This document shows, one piece after another, positions 1-8,837 of a stretch of 20,893 nt of DNA. The stretch covers positions 1,110,512 through 1,131,404 of the forward strand of contig BFEA01000366.1 in NCBI GenBank assembly GCA_003427395.1, in the 5' to 3' direction. The stretch comes from Chara braunii (lineage: Eukaryota > Streptophyta > Charophyceae > Charales > Characeae). The translations under genes were made by a program, and so were the position numbers. Positions within the stretch are counted from its first letter, which is position 1. The number at the start of each line of letters is the position of its first letter. Below the pieces are notes generated by a model. That model was not told the origin of the DNA. It saw only the letters and a program-made list of their open reading frames with translations, and did not search any database.

Positions 1-286
1 CCCCCCCAAAAAAAAAAAAGACCCTTCACACATGGCGGGGGGTGACCTGGTAGGGGGGGTGGGCCTTCGGGGGGCTTTTTTTTGCACTTTCGGGGATCGT
101 TGAACGAGGCCCACCACCCCGTAGTCCGCGACGCGATCACGGCCCCCCAGGGGTCGCGTTCAAAAATTTTTTTCACGCCACGTGGCGCGCAGCGCGTTTG
201 GACGCGATTGAACGCGGCCCCGAGGGGTATGAACGCGCGTGTTTGAACGTGAACGAGCGTTCAGCGCGTTCAACCGGTTGCACAGA
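1..286. repeat. GC-rich block with repeated TTGAACG/CGTTCAA words
   Basis: No gene is visible here. The words TTGAACG and CGTTCAA recur in both orientations between about 100 and 273. At 243-273 they form a nested foldback: TTGAACG (243-249) pairs with CGTTCAA (267-273), and inside it GAACG (251-255) pairs with CGTTC (258-262) around a two-base loop. The block ends where the cox2-like sequence starts. It could be the edge of an unrecognised repeat. Confidence 0.45.
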
Positions 287-430
287 TTTTATTCCATGGA
301 TGAGGTAGTAGATCCTGTAATTACTATCAAAGTGATTGGACATCAATGGTATTAGACTTATGAGTATTCAGATTATAATACTTCTCATGACCAGTCACTT
401 ACTTTTGATAGTTGTATGATTCCAGAGGAT
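287..430 (+). pseudogene. cox2: mitochondrial cox2 fragment (nuclear mitochondrial insertion)
   Basis: Translation in the frame of positions 287-289 gives a stretch of cytochrome c oxidase subunit 2, a mitochondrial inner-membrane protein of respiratory complex IV. Recognisable pieces in order are [35 protein letters not shown] and MIPED, which lie in the intermembrane-space domain as in green-lineage cox2. The codon at 353-355 is TAG where Trp (or Arg in many seed plants) is expected, so the frame is broken. Homology stops at about 430, before the copper-site region, and no N-terminal membrane segments lie upstream. About 48 codons remain. It is an organelle-derived relic in nuclear repeats, not a working gene. 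Confidence 0.9.
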
Positions 431-526
431 GCAAAAAAAACAAAAATGGACAAACATATTGCAAAGGTTATCCAACCTACTAAATCTTTGAGTGAAATAG
501 TATAACTGACGCCTTCATAAATAGAT

Positions 527-640
527 AGGTCTCCAACCTTGTGGCTGATCACTTGGTACTTTCATCGATAGGATGAGGAAAATCAAATGAACCCATCGCT
601 ACAACATTGAAATATATACTGCCACACTTATGTGTGTGCA
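527..640 (+). repeat. dispersed repeat R, copy 1
   Basis: This copy begins with GGTCTCCAACCTTGTGGCTG, continues through a GGTACTTTCAT segment and ends with GAAATATATACTGCCACACTT followed by a short TG run. The same order of words occurs at 651-720 plus 972-1012, 3269-3400, 3616-3745 and 3858-3990. This copy and the next share a GATAGGATGAG..AAAATCAAATGA segment, offset by 94 bp, that the three later copies lack. No coding potential was recognised. Confidence 0.7.
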
Positions 641-650
641 TGTGTGTGTG

Positions 651-1012
651 TTACTTTCATCGATAGGATGAGCAAAATCAAATGAATCTTCGGCTAGAAC
701 ATGAAAATATACATTGACACCTAGGCTACCAGAGTGGCCCAGGATCACTTGCCCAGCCTGGCCAAAAAAATTAAAAAAAATAAAAATAAAACAATTATTT
801 TTAAATTTTATTTTTTATTCTAAATTTGGTGAAGAATTTCGATGTGACCCTGAGGCAAAAGTTGTTGAGTTTATTTTTTTGCATAATTATTATTTTTTTT
901 TTGCTAGGACCTTCCCTGGTCCTTGCACGGGCTGGCCACCCGGGACCCGGGTGGCCCGGCGGGTAGCCTAGACTGACACACTTTTTTTTCTTTTTTTTTT
1001 TAATGTGTGTGT
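651..1012 (+). repeat. dispersed repeat R, copy 2, split by a mobile element
   Basis: Positions 651-720 match the second half of repeat R up to the word ATATACATTGACAC. The match resumes at 972 with ACTGACACACTT, a T run and a TG run. The 251 bases between (721-971) are a separate inverted-repeat element. Other copies of R, for example around 3341-3348, are uninterrupted at this point. Confidence 0.75.
721..971. mobile_element. 251-bp MITE-like element with 8-bp target duplication
   Basis: The left end CTAGGCTACC (721-730) is the exact reverse complement of the right end GGTAGCCTAG (962-971). The inverted similarity continues imperfectly for about 40 bases in GC-rich arms around GGCC and GGGTGGCC words. 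The interior is AT-rich with no plausible protein. ATTGACAC (713-720) on the left and ACTGACAC (972-979) on the right form an 8-bp target-site duplication with one mismatch, lying directly against the ends. Uninterrupted copies of the host repeat show a single ACTGACAC. An 8-bp duplication is typical of hAT-type DNA transposons, though the end sequence is not a textbook hAT terminus. A related truncated copy lies at 12219-12400. Confidence 0.8.
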
Positions 1013-1170
1013 ATACTCAAGGGTAGTGCTGGGTAGCCTGCCTCTATGTATCTGGACGACGTAAAACCCGAATTCAAATGAGATTTAAAGCAAAAGAAAT
1101 TTCAGTGGAGATCTGCGTATACGTCGGCGTAGAGGACTGTTTGGCAGGTCGTAGTTAGCGAGGAAAATAG

Positions 1171-1250
1171 GAAAGCAAACAAGACGTTGTGACAGACTGT
1201 TTCGTCGAAGTTTCACCTACTCATTACGAGGTTGAACATTCTTTGCTTTC
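1171..1250 (-). ncRNA. degenerate hammerhead ribozyme motif 1
   Basis: Read on the minus strand this resembles a type I hammerhead ribozyme, a self-cleaving RNA. It has a CUGAUGAG-like core changed at two positions to GUAAUGAG (1220-1227), a stem II of GUAG/CGAC with one mismatch (1217-1220 and 1204-1207), GAAAC (1199-1203), and a 3-bp stem III (ACA, loop GUC, UGU) followed by the expected C at 1191. The outer arms GAAAGCAAA (1242-1250 read on minus) and UUUGCUUUC (1171-1179 read on minus) are fully complementary and would form distal stem I. The pairs next to the core do not form, and the two core substitutions should abolish cleavage. It is probably a relic of a ribozyme-bearing retroelement. 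Confidence 0.6.
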
Positions 1251-1566
1251 TTCTCGGTCGTCTCTCCTCATCATCGTGCAATTTTATTCCTCATTTCGTG
1301 CTTCTCTTTTATCTCCTCGCCTTTCACACACCTCTTTCCCTATGCAGACCATCGAAAAAAATTCTGAAATAAACTACCATGCTCATAACTATCGATATTG
1401 AAAAGAAATTAACAGAAACTTAACGTGATATAACTGTGCATGCCAAGGTTCGAGTCAATTGCTCGGTTCGCCCGAGTGGTTAATTGCATTCAAAATCGAC
1501 TATCATTATATTCTACTCTCGTCACAACGGTTTTCAAGGACTCGCCCCATTAGCCATGGACACACA
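1251..1566. other. spacer between the two hammerhead motifs
   Basis: A pyrimidine-rich stretch is followed by AT-rich sequence. A small hairpin CTCGG/CCGAG lies at 1462-1476, and a comparable hairpin ATGGTTCGG/CCGAGCCAT at 1769-1789 follows the second motif. No gene was recognised. The two hairpins may be equivalent parts of two diverged repeat monomers, but this is inference. Confidence 0.3.
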
Positions 1567-1657
1567 GGGAGAAGAAGACACCAAACGCAGGTCATGAGAA
1601 ATTGTTTCGTCAAAGGTTCACTGACTCATCAGGAGGCTAAAATGTCGTCTTCTTCCC
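1567..1657 (-). ncRNA. degenerate hammerhead ribozyme motif 2
   Basis: On the minus strand the core CUGAUGAG (1625-1632) is intact. It is followed by stem II GUCA/UGAC (1622-1625 with 1609-1612) closing a 9-nt loop, then GAAAC (1604-1608). Distal stem I can form between GGGAAGAAGAC (1647-1657 read on minus) and GUCUUC..UUCUCCC (1567-1579 read on minus), with a small bulge. Stem III, which is ACA/UGU in motif 1, is degraded, and pairs beside the core are poor, so activity is doubtful. It shares about 70 bp of alignable sequence with motif 1, about 405 bp away in the same orientation. Confidence 0.65.
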
Positions 1658-1810
1658 AACACTTCTCTCTCTTTCTTTTCCTTTCTCACTTACCACTAAC
1701 CTTTTTTTTTTTTTACACTCAGTTTTTTTTTTTTTTTTTTAATCTTTAATTGAACTAAGTTCTAACGTATGGTTCGGAAGCCGAGCCATATCAGCAATGA
1801 GATGGTTTAG

Positions 1811-1963
1811 GTTAACAATCGTTTTTTTGGTCTTCATTACTTACTTCCTTTTATAATTGCAGGTGCTAGTATTCTTCATATTGCTGCTTTACATCAATAT
1901 GGTTCCAATAATCCATTGGGCATAAACTCTTCTGTAGATAAAATAGCTTTTTATCCCTATTCT
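1811..1963 (+). pseudogene. cob: mitochondrial cob (cytochrome b) fragment
   Basis: An uninterrupted frame from about 1811 to 1963 reads as cytochrome b, the haem-binding membrane subunit of complex III. Recognisable pieces are [32 protein letters not shown] and DKIAFYPY, with the His of LHYLLPF in the expected haem-ligand context. The last residue before the match ends is Ser where Phe is usual. Only about 50 of roughly 390 codons are present, and flanking sequence is unrelated. It is a nuclear mitochondrial insertion and is relatively young, because the frame is undamaged. Confidence 0.93.
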
Positions 1964-2108
1964 CTCAACAGCGCTCCTTCTGATAGTGTCCATGAGGATG
2001 AAGTCCTTCAGTGCTAGCAGCACGATCCTTCTTATAGCGGTCCGCCAACTGGGACTATCCCATAGCCCGGGACAATCCTATAGTGCCTCCGCAAACGGGC
2101 AGGACAGG
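1964..2108. other. unassigned spacer
   Basis: No gene was recognised. The words GGGACTATCCCATAG and GGGACAATCCTATAG repeat once at 2050-2083. The stretch ends at a 27-base A run. Confidence 0.3.
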
Positions 2109-2640
2109 AAAAAAAAAAAAAAAAAAAAAAAAAAACGTTAAAAAAAAAGTAACAAAATGAAAGAAANCGAACAAATAACAGCAACAACGAAAAGAGAAGG
2201 TACGCAAAACAACGAGGAGGAGGAGGAGGAAGAGGAGGGAGGAGGAGGACGAAAACGAAAACAAAGGGAATGGAGCTAAGACGTCGAAAGTTCGCGTCTG
2301 AATGTTATGAGATGAGTTAATTAGGGGGCGGGGAGGGAGGGGAGGGAATACCACAAAAAGAAGCGAAATAGACGACAGCGAAGACATGCAATCCTTTGTC
2401 TTCTTGTTGTTACCGTTGTCATCACCATCATCATCATCATCACGACATGATCAGAACATGATTACAATCATCATCATCACCATCATCATTATCACCATCA
2501 TCCTCATACATCTATCATCAACATCATTATCATCATCGTCGTCATCATCATCATTAAATAATCATGGAATCGAAACCATGACACCCTCACGACATTATCA
2601 TCATCATTGTGACAGTCATTATTGCCATCACCATCCAAGT
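2109..2640. repeat. simple-repeat cluster: poly-A, GGA and ATC repeats
   Basis: A run of A occupies 2109-2135. A purine-only GGA-type tract lies at 2214-2250, and imperfect ATC/CAT trinucleotide repeats fill about 2418-2640. One ambiguous base lies at 2167. Open frames here are low-complexity translations and are not called as genes. Confidence 0.9.
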
Positions 2641-2763
2641 CTTTCACTTCCCATCGATCAGTCGGAGGTCATCTTCAAGCGCAACAAGCTCAGTTCCGTG
2701 CAGAGGACAGGCATGGCAACCTCCCCGCAAGTTGCATGAAAGAAAGGTACAACTATGAAGTTC

Positions 2764-2765
<2 letters not shown>

Positions 2766-2829
<64 letters not shown>
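2766..2829. repeat. CT dinucleotide microsatellite
   Basis: About 32 uninterrupted CT units. Purity suggests it is young or actively slipping. Confidence 0.97.
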
Positions 2830-2831
<2 letters not shown>

Positions 2832-2839
2832 AATCCAGC

Positions 2840-3110
2840 GTGTATTCATCTCCATGTCAACTGTAAAGCTCGGACACCATATTCAGCAAAACCGCAAAAA
2901 AAAAAAAGGAAAACAACTAACGTAGAATTGAAGTGACCAATGTACCTCCTCCTGTTTGCCTCCATGTCAGCCGTGAGGAGCACGTACATCAAAAACACCC
3001 CCAAAAAAATATCCTAAGATTCAACTGTGCAATCTACCCTCCTAGCTATCTCCTCGTCGGCCATGAGAGCGCGGGGAGCACATTCATCAAAACCGAGCAA
3101 GGCGAGGAGA
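2840..3110 (+). repeat. degenerate tandem repeat of about 90-110 bp
   Basis: Three diverged units can be aligned, anchored at 2850 (CTCCATGTC), 2960 (CTCCATGTC) and 3050 (CTCCTCGTCGG). Each continues through a GAG/GCTC block, a CATATTCA or ACATTCATCA-like word, AAAAC and an A-rich or C-rich tail. A purine-rich stretch follows to 3190. No gene was recognised. Confidence 0.5.
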
Positions 3111-3190
3111 AGAAGGAACGAGAGAAGAAGGATGAGGACGAGGAGAGAGAAGAAGGGGACGAGGGGATGAAGAGAGAACAAAAATGACCA

Positions 3191-3570
3191 TCGTGTGTGT
3201 GTGTGTGTGTGTATGTGTGTGTGAGTGTGTGTGTGTGTGTGTGTGTGNGAGAGAGAGAGAGAGAGAGCAGGTAACTCCCCAACCTCGCGGCTGGCCTCAT
3301 GGTACTTCCATGAATCTACTGCTAGAACATGGAAATATACACTGACACACTTGTTTTTTAAAACGTCTGCAAAATGTTTCTGCTGCTTTTCGTCGTTTTT
3401 TTTTTTCTTTTGTGTGTGTGTGTGCGTGTGTGTGGGAGTATGTGTATGTGTGTGTGTGTGTATGTGTGTGTTCCTGCTGCTTTTCGCCGGTTTGTTTTTC
3501 TTGTGTGTGTGTGTGTGTGTGTGTGTGAGTGGGTGTGTATGTGTGTGTGTGTGTGTGTGTGTGAGTGGGT

Positions 3571-3618
<48 letters not shown>

Positions 3619-3760
3619 TAAGTCTCCAACCTCACGGCTGACCTCATGGTACTTCCATGAATCTACCGCTAGAACAAGGAAATATACACTACCACACTTG
3701 TTTTTTAATACGTCTGCAAAGAGTTTCTGCTGCTTTTTGCCTTCTTTTTTTTTTCTGTGT

Positions 3761-3817
<57 letters not shown>

Positions 3818-3985
3818 TGTGTGTGTGTGTGTGTGCGTGTGAGAGAGAGAGGGAGAAAGGTAAGTCTCTAACCTCACGACTGGCCTCATGGTACTTCCAT
3901 GAATCTACCGCTAGAACAAGGAAATATACACTACCACACTTGTTTTTTTTTAAGTCTCCAAAACGTTCCTGCCCCTTTTTGCCGT
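3191..3985 (+). repeat. composite satellite: repeat R units alternating with GT/GA runs
   Basis: Three units start at about 3269, 3616 and 3858. Each unit follows a GT run ending in GA repeats, then has AGGTAAGTCTCCAACCTC, CTCATGGTACTTCCATGAA, a TAGAACA..GGAAATATACACT segment, CACACTTGTTTTTT, a GTCTGCAAA segment, CTGCTGCTTTT and a T run leading into the next GT array. In the first unit the CTGCTTTTCG/GT module is itself duplicated (3380 and 3475). Spacing is 347 and 241 bp, with variation mainly in microsatellite length. One ambiguous base is at 3248. The empty target ACTGACAC of the 251-bp element is at 3341-3348. Confidence 0.85.
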
Positions 3986-4400
3986 TTTTTTTTTTCCCCT
4001 CCCGAGATCGTTACATTTTCAGCATATCTGTTCTGCGTCGCTGCATCACCTCCACATTGCGCTGCACTCGACACCACCAACCACAAACACTGAAAATCAG
4101 AGCCTCCAAAATTTACCCCAAACAAACCCCTCTTTACCCACAGACCGGTCGGGGCATTGCGGCTGAAAGAAAACGGACCCTGCCCACGTTTGTGATTTCC
4201 GAAACCCGCTTTTGCCCATCTACGAACTCCGCCCACCTTCCGAACTACCTCCCCACAACACCCACTACCGGTACCAGCGAGGCGACCTTTGTTTCCTACG
4301 ACACTAACGACAAAAGCCGATGGGGTGTAGTGCAGCCTACGGGCTGCGAACAGAGTCAAGCCGAACTAGGATCATCAGACTAGGGGACGACACTCCTCGG
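3986..4400. other. unassigned spacer
   Basis: Open frames on both strands run into the adjacent GT arrays and show no recognisable domain. I see no gene here. Confidence 0.4.
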
Positions 4401-4636
4401 GGTTTCTGCGGTAGGGCTAGTGTGGAAAAATGAAGTCCCCATGAGACAGGAGTCAAGCTTGCCCGGGTTGTTGTAGAGGCAAATGACCAGAAACAAGATG
4501 ATTGCTGGCATCGGGCAACAAATGGTTGTCCTGACAGGATGGGGCCACTTCACAACCCATCCTCACATCAATACTTGCTAGTGTGAGTAGGCTCTGAGAC
4601 TCGGGAAAAGTTATAGAATACCCCTACCGCAAAACC
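4401..4636. mobile_element. candidate 236-bp terminal-inverted-repeat element
   Basis: GGTTTCTGCGGTAGGG at 4401-4416 is nearly the reverse complement of CCCCTACCGCAAAACC at 4621-4636, about 15 of 16 positions allowing a one-base gap. The interior has no recognised protein. I could not find a clear target-site duplication, so the ends and the class are uncertain. Confidence 0.4.
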
Positions 4637-4660
4637 TTTGTATTCTTTACATTCTTTTGC

Positions 4661-4785
4661 ACCGCTGGGCCTGAAAATTAATTTTTGGCCATTTTTGCAA
4701 CACAGCCGGGGTGCAAAACCCTAGGCGGCCTGAAAATGATCTTCCCACCATTTTTTGCACCACAACCGGGGTGTAGAAACGACGC
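4661..4785 (+). repeat. two-copy tandem repeat, about 59 bp
   Basis: GGCCTGAAAAT starts at 4668 and again at 4727. Each is followed after a variable stretch by CCATTTTT, TTGCA(A/C)CACA and CCGGGGTG. On the minus strand the repeat lies in an open frame (4647-4931) whose protein shows the duplicated words YTPVVVQK and CTPAVLQK, but no domain is recognised. Confidence 0.6.
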
Positions 4786-5041
4786 AGAGTTCCCTTTGAG
4801 GGCCTCCCAGACTTCTTGCCCCGTTTGGGGTTATACAAGATCACTATCCTGTCAGGTCTTCTCGGTCTGTAATAGACTGTAAGGTCATGGTCCTTAGCGG
4901 ATAAGGTGGGACCGTGGGAGTAAAGGTGCACCGAGGGAAACTACGAAAGTGGTTGGTTGGAAGGGAAGTTTTAGCATGGCCAAGTGCCGAAGGCGCCCCT
5001 CATATGTCTAGAGATCCAACCTCTATAACAACCTGGGCTAT

Positions 5042-5083
<42 letters not shown>

Positions 5084-5575
5084 CATCTATTTGTTTATCT
5101 GTCTATCTATTTATCCATATGTCTATCTATTTGTCTATCTATTTGTCTATCTATCTATCTATCCATCTGTCTGTCTGTCTATCTATCAATCTGCCTGTCT
5201 ATCTATTTATCTATCTATCTATCTCTCTGTTTGTCTATTTATCTATCCATTTATTTGTCTGTCTGTCTGTCTATCTATCTGTCTATCCATCTGTCTGTCT
5301 GTCTGTTAATCTATCTATCCATCTATTTGTCTTTCTCTCTATCTATCTATCCATCTGTTTGTCTGTCTGTCTATCTATCTATCCATCAGCCTATATGTCT
5401 GTCTATCTATATATCATTTGTTTGTCTGTCTGCTTATCTATATATTCATTTGTTTGTCTGTTTGCTTATCTATCTATTCATATGGTTGTCCGTCTATCTA
5501 TCTATTTATCCATCTGTATGTTTGTCTGTCCATCTATCCATCTGTTTGTCTGTCTATCTATCCATCAATCTGTTT
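5042..5575 (+). repeat. CTAT/CTGT tetranucleotide array
   Basis: Over 500 bp of imperfect four-base units, mostly CTAT at the left and increasingly mixed with CTGT, CCAT and TTTGT variants to the right. Phase is largely kept, so all three frames give long open translations of Ser/Leu/Tyr/Ile repeats without coding meaning. Confidence 0.95.
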
Positions 5576-5579
5576 GACA

Positions 5580-6490
5580 TAGGATTCGTGAAAACCTAAC
5601 CAAAAAAATTATTAGGTTTGCACAAAATTTTTTGAAGATTCTGATAGTACATTTTTTAGGCCTCCTACATGAACAAAATTTTATGTGAAGTAAATTAACC
5701 GCAAAAAAATAATAACAAAGTACTTTTTCAGAACCACTGGAAATGATGAGAAGACAAGCAAGGTTTTTTACAACAAATCACTACCTTGCAAAGCACTGTT
5801 TGTTCAGGAACCGAAATATCCCAATTTTTAGTTTATCTAAAAAAAATCATATTTATAGTTCTATAATGTACGTAGCACGATGAACCTTTTCGGGGGTTTC
5901 CCAAACACACATACATGCTCTCCTGTTCACGAATACATTCGCTTGGATATGTTCTCTCATACATGAACAAGTATATTATTTTTGTATATTTTTTATTAAA
6001 TATTTTTCTATTTTTTTATTTTAAATCGTGGTTGGTTAAAAATTTGAAAATGTCTCCCAAGCAAAAGTTGTTTGAATTCTTATTATACATAACATATATT
6101 TTTTGACAAAGGGTTTTATAGTCAAGTTAAAAATGGAGTTATATTAATTTATAGTTCTATAAACTCGATTTCACAGAACCTGTCTGGTTTTTACCAAACT
6201 GCTGAAAATGACTTATAGTTCTACAAATGAGTATTCACTAAAATTGTTTTTTTTTAACATTTCGAGGTCGTCTTGCAATCCTTAAAAATTGTCTTTTTTT
6301 AGCAATGTTTTTTGTCAATCTATTAATAACGACTTATAACATGTCCTTTGCTGGAAAGAATGTTTTGCGCATTTCGAGAATCGCTATAATTTTGGCCTAT
6401 TTTTTTCCTTCCTTTCCCGAGAAACAGTTAAAAACGCTAACTTTTATGAATAAAAAATAATAGTTTGACTTTTATTTTTTCATTCTATAA
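5580..6490. other. AT-rich unassigned region
   Basis: The short word TATAGTTCTA recurs (near 5856, 6150 and 6211). At about 6040-6100 there is a copy of a motif centred on GCAAAAGTTG that also occurs in the interior of the 251-bp element and at 12150-12190. This may be an old, unrecognised mobile element. No gene was recognised. Confidence 0.35.
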
Positions 6491-6509
6491 AAAATGTTAG
6501 GTTTTGTGA

Positions 6510-6734
6510 TTTTGTCTTTCTGTCTGTCTATCTATCTACCTATCTATGTATCTATCTATTTATGTATCTATCTATCCATCTGTCTATTTATTTATCTATC
6601 TATCTATCCATCTATCTATAAATTTAAATTATTAAAGGAAAGAGACACTCCTTTTATTAAAGGATATTTATCCATCTATCTATCAACCTAATAATTTACT
6701 GAAAAAAGGAGACGCTCCTTTTATTAAAGGATAT

Positions 6735-6769
<35 letters not shown>

Positions 6770-6998
6770 CTCTCTATTTATCCATCTATCTATCAATTTA
6801 AATTATTAAAGGAAGGGTAATCTCCTTTTATTAAAGAATATCTATCCATCTATCTATCCATATAATAAAGGAAGGAGACCATCCTTTTATCTATCTATCT
6901 ATCTATGTATCTATCTAGGGATATTTATCTATCTATGTATCTAAGTATATCTATCTATCTAAGGATATCTAGCTATCTATCTATTCATCTATGGATAC

Positions 6999-7029
<31 letters not shown>

Positions 7030-7045
7030 ACTAATTAATTCTATT
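6510..7045 (+). repeat. CTAT array interspersed with small hairpin units
   Basis: Runs of CTAT are interrupted by four related blocks at about 6634, 6703, 6806 and 6863. Each has the form AAAGGA, a short variable loop, TCCTTT, usually followed by TATTAAAGGATAT. The unit at 6704-6722 is a perfect AAAAGGAG/CTCCTTTT hairpin with a three-base loop. The unit composition is unlike a plain microsatellite. Confidence 0.85.
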
Positions 7046-7198
7046 ATATTATATTCTATTATATTTTATGTACTAGTAAAGGAAGAAGCGGGTCTTGGAA
7101 GACACTACCTCCGGATCTAGCAAGAACAAGGCCCGCGCGCCACTTGGGTGGGACAATGGTGTTCCCTGAATTATGTATGCAGCAGGTTTATTTTTTCC

Positions 7199-8000
7199 CA
7201 AAGCCATTGACGAAGCCTCGAGGTTAGCCAATTATAGTGAGCGAGGAGAACTGATGTACTTCTCCACAGTTTTCTCTAGGGGCGGACGACCAGCTCTCGG
7301 TTACCCCGTCTATGGTTGAATTTTATCCTAACTTTTCTATAAAGAGGATATCACTTGCCAAAGAGACAATTTTTTTATCGATCCCCTACAGTCGAGGGAG
7401 TTCTTAGGAGACATCACTTATGCTTCTACCTCCACCTAAGAAGGACGATGAATAATTCCCAATTTTAAGAGAATTCTTGCTAAGATAATACATCCAGCGG
7501 TGGGTGCTTCTATATGAGTTTCAGGTAACCAAATATGAACTGATACCACAGGTACTTTCACTGCAAAAGATGCAAAAAAAGCAATCCATAGTAATATTTA
7601 ACGTCAATCGCTAAATTCTACCTTCAATGAGATCTGTGTAAACGGCATTGCACACGACTAAATAATGCAATCTTGGGTGTTGCCTAATCTTGTTGACGTG
7701 GACAACAATAGCGAAGTTGAGTGATCAAACATGGAGGTGGTGAGCCAACGACGGAGAAACTATGTTACACGGAGCAATAATGAAGGTCTCCTAATAATAA
7801 TAACGAAGGAAACTCCAACAAACAGTTTACTAGTGGTAGCTTACCATAAGGTTTCAATGAGGCATCCACATACGAGAGAGGGAGGTTGCATCAAATATTA
7901 TCAAAGAGTAAGCATTTCGAATTTTGTGACATCCAGCGTCATCAAAGTTTATACAACGTACATAAGGAGGTGTACGACGATAGTGGAGATAACCCCAGAT
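7199..8000 (+). pseudogene. unidentified duplicated sequence, copy A
   Basis: This aligns, with gaps, to 8727-9735. In one frame the start reads IDEASRLANYSERG followed by YFSTVFS; copy B has LKLAKYRERG and FSAVFS in the equivalent place. Protein-level similarity across diverged DNA suggests descent from a coding sequence. Later landmarks shared by both copies are GTTCTTAGGAGA, CTACCTCCACCTAAGAAGG, GTTGCCTAA..TTGTTGA and AAACTCCAACAA. Stops and frame changes are frequent, so it is not functional. I do not recognise the family. A mitochondrial nad4 piece is inserted at 7458-7600, with no counterpart in copy B. Confidence 0.5.
7458..7600 (-). pseudogene. nad4: mitochondrial nad4 fragment
   Basis: The minus strand reads as NADH dehydrogenase subunit 4, a proton-pumping membrane subunit of complex I. 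In order it gives [30 protein letters not shown] and ILLKLG, the highly conserved core with the Lys of AVKVP. The frame is open over about 45 codons, and homology ends at about 7458. The piece lies inside copy A of the local duplication; copy B has only about 20 unrelated bases at the same point, so the boundaries of insertion can be estimated. Confidence 0.92.
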
Positions 8001-8726
8001 GTGATGCGGGGAAGGAGATAATAAGGGAGGTCTTCATGCACTTCACGACGATTAGTGGCATTTTATCCCTAGTGATAGAAACACATTGACGTGGGTCATG
8101 TTGGGGGGGCACTGCCAGCGAAAGAACCTGAAATGGTGTCGTGAGTTGGAACCGTCAAACAAGTCATTTTGCTAGTGCACCAACTGTTACACCGCTCGAA
8201 CAAGATACTCTTCATCATGACCCCGCTTCTAGAAGTATCGAGCTCAAGAAGATCATAATTGAGACTCTCGGGATCTCGGTCGTGAGGCGACACAATATCT
8301 TCCTGCGAGTGCAAACTTGAACCTATATGAATCATCCGTTTGGGTCTCGCATATCACAACGTATCTTAACAAGTTTCATTTTCGCTCTGCTTAAGCAAGT
8401 AGGGTCCTCCCCAGACAAGTACAGGCGATTTCACATCACTTAACCGGGTTTCATGAGAACAGTCATAACAGTTACTATCAATGCCTATCATGAAGTAGAA
8501 CCTTCCACAGGGAAAAAGTGACTTCATTATGGGGTGGTGTGCGAGATGATGTTGTTCTTCAAGTTGAGTGATATGTAGGGAGTTACAAAATGGAGAGGTA
8601 TGTTGAGCGGTGGTTTCAATAAGGCCATGCATTCCATGTGATATATATGCGGATTTTTTTGGTGCACGGGTACATCTACATCAAGAAGTGCACTGACAGA
8701 GGTTTTGCGAAGGTGGCCGATGTTTT
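8001..8726. other. spacer between copies A and B
   Basis: Short open frames exist on both strands (for example 8366-8632 minus) but none has a recognised motif or matches its neighbours. The plus strand just before copy B (8638 onward) is open into copy B and may be an upstream part of the same old coding sequence. Confidence 0.3.
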
Positions 8727-8837
8727 TGAGATTATCGCAAATCTCAAGCTTGCCAAGTATAGGGAGCGCGGAGACTCGGAGCAAGTATTATTCTCCGCAG
8801 TTTTCTCTGCAATAAAAGATCAACTCTCATTTACCTC

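Noticed and set aside
714-971. 85-codon frame across the 251-bp element
   Set aside because: It spans the inverted terminal repeats and low-complexity A/T runs; it is element DNA, not a gene.
1462-1540. tRNA-Ser-like start (GCCCGAGTGGTTAA)
   Set aside because: The A-box-like word is not followed by a valid B-box or acceptor pairing at the right distance.
3225-3842. Several long open frames of Val-Cys and Thr-His repeats
   Set aside because: They are translations of GT/CA dinucleotide arrays, open on both strands and in several frames.
4914-5599. Three overlapping frames of 120-150 codons rich in Leu, Ser, Ile and Tyr
   Set aside because: The tetranucleotide array has no stop in any phase; composition explains them.
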